64,000 nucleotides of DNA from Pseudomonas gregormendelii (lineage in GTDB: Bacteria; Pseudomonadota; Gammaproteobacteria; Pseudomonadales; Pseudomonadaceae). Positions 63,844-64,000 of the stretch are shown one piece after another. The DNA lies in assembly GCF_017114825.1 (NCBI RefSeq), contig NZ_JADEVO010000022.1, positions 30,566 to 94,565 on the forward strand. Direction: 5' to 3'. Position numbers and translations under genes: made by a program. Under the pieces are notes generated by a model, which was given only the letters and a program-made list of their open reading frames with translations, was not told where the DNA came from and searched no databases. How positions within the stretch are numbered: position 1 is the first letter of the stretch; every line of letters begins with the position of its first letter.

Positions 63844-63904
63844 GGGGCATACAAGAATACTGTGGGATTGGTGTGTCTAGTCCTGAAATAGGTTTACACC
63901 TGTT

Positions 63905-64000
63905 TCACCCCAACGCCCGATGCACCGCATCGGGCGTTTTGTATTTCAAGGACAGGTGCGGGCGCTCCTGGTTGTAGATTAGGATCGCCTCTCTCACCAT
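63905..64000 (-). CDS. IS3-family transposase OrfB, C-terminal end (partial)
   Basis: The last 31 codons read on the minus strand include ILIYNQERPHLSLKYKTPDA and end VHRALG, the typical tail of the DDE integrase of IS3-family elements (IS2/IS150/IS51-like groups). The beginning of the gene lies beyond the window. A 10-bp perfect hairpin sits within the last codons (63914-63936). Confidence 0.85.
   Translation of the reverse strand: MVREAILIYNQERPHLSLKYKTPDAVHRALG
63914..63940 (+). terminator. Terminator-like hairpin inside the IS end, facing kup
   Basis: CGCCCGATGC (63914-63923) pairs with GCATCGGGCG (63927-63936) around ACC, followed by TTTT on the plus strand. It lies within the transposase coding end but is oriented to stop transcription arriving from kup. 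Confidence 0.6.

Larger units (their letters stand above)
63874..64000 (-). mobile_element. End of an IS3-family insertion sequence (continues past the window)
   Basis: The transposase end at 63905 is followed outward by TGTCTAGTCCTGAAATAGGT (from 63874), which starts with TG as IS3-family ends do and is the likely terminal inverted repeat. The boundary is inferred from that TG and the short distance to the transposase stop; the other end and target-site duplication are outside the window. Confidence 0.65.

Overview
The window is a stretch of core chromosome from a fluorescent-group Pseudomonas (P. fluorescens lineage most likely). The evidence is the gene content and order, which from memory follows P. 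aeruginosa PAO1 for most of its length (tcdA/csdA through the rpsB-dnaE block, tilS-pyrG-kdsA-eno, adhC-fghA, surE-pcm-nlpD-rpoS, rsmZ-fdxA-mutS-cinA-recA-recX, then erdR-dgkA), the GC-rich codon use, and several families of Pseudomonas-type REP/REPIN palindromes between genes. No tRNA, rRNA, CRISPR array, prophage or defence island is visible.

Layout. 1-2000: end of tcdA, then csdE and csdA (sulfur mobilisation) on the minus strand. 2025-2358: three tandem 117-bp REPIN units. 2374-10584: dapD, an ArsC/Spx-like protein and, further on, dapC-glnD-map on the minus strand, with a CPA1 sodium/proton antiporter on the plus strand. 10820-30280: a long plus-strand block for translation (rpsB, tsf, pyrH, frr), isoprenoid and phospholipid precursors (uppS, cdsA, dxr), envelope biogenesis (rseP, bamA, skp, lpxD, fabZ, lpxA, lpxB), rnhB, dnaE and accA. 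30379-37065: tilS, pyrG, kdsA, eno, ftsB, ispD. 37077-40049: a LysR regulator divergent from the formaldehyde-detoxifying pair adhC-fghA. 40104-45216: ispF, truD, surE, pcm, nlpD, rpoS. 45315-45632: a GacA-type upstream site, promoter and the small RNA rsmZ. 45706-51103: fdxA and mutS (minus), then cinA and a LexA-controlled recA-recX (plus). 51147-55458: a LOG-family protein, two poorly known small genes, a DTW-domain tRNA modification enzyme, the response regulator erdR and dgkA. 55455-57283: divergent finR and fpr. 57443-61654: minus-strand genes trmO, a DUF1456 gene, an RsuA/RluF-like gene, an acetyltransferase and rimO. 61942-63843: kup. 63874-end: the tip of an IS3-family insertion sequence.

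How the parts work together. The 12-30 kb block couples ribosome supply with outer-membrane construction: LpxD/A/B make lipid A, UppS/Dxr/IspD/IspF serve the isoprenoid carrier, CdsA serves phospholipids, BamA/Skp/RseP handle outer-membrane proteins, and FabZ/AccA feed acyl chains. KdsA and PyrG (CTP) add to lipopolysaccharide synthesis. rpoS and rsmZ sit side by side as two global switches for stationary phase and secondary metabolism.

I found no convincing new multi-gene system. The observations most worth following are an RsuA/RluF-family protein that appears to lack its catalytic aspartate, REP palindromes that supply the stop codons of csdE and trmO, the tandem REPIN array, an attenuator-like leader before pyrG, a terminator abutting the ispF start codon, and an IS end that carries an inward-facing terminator-like hairpin just after kup.
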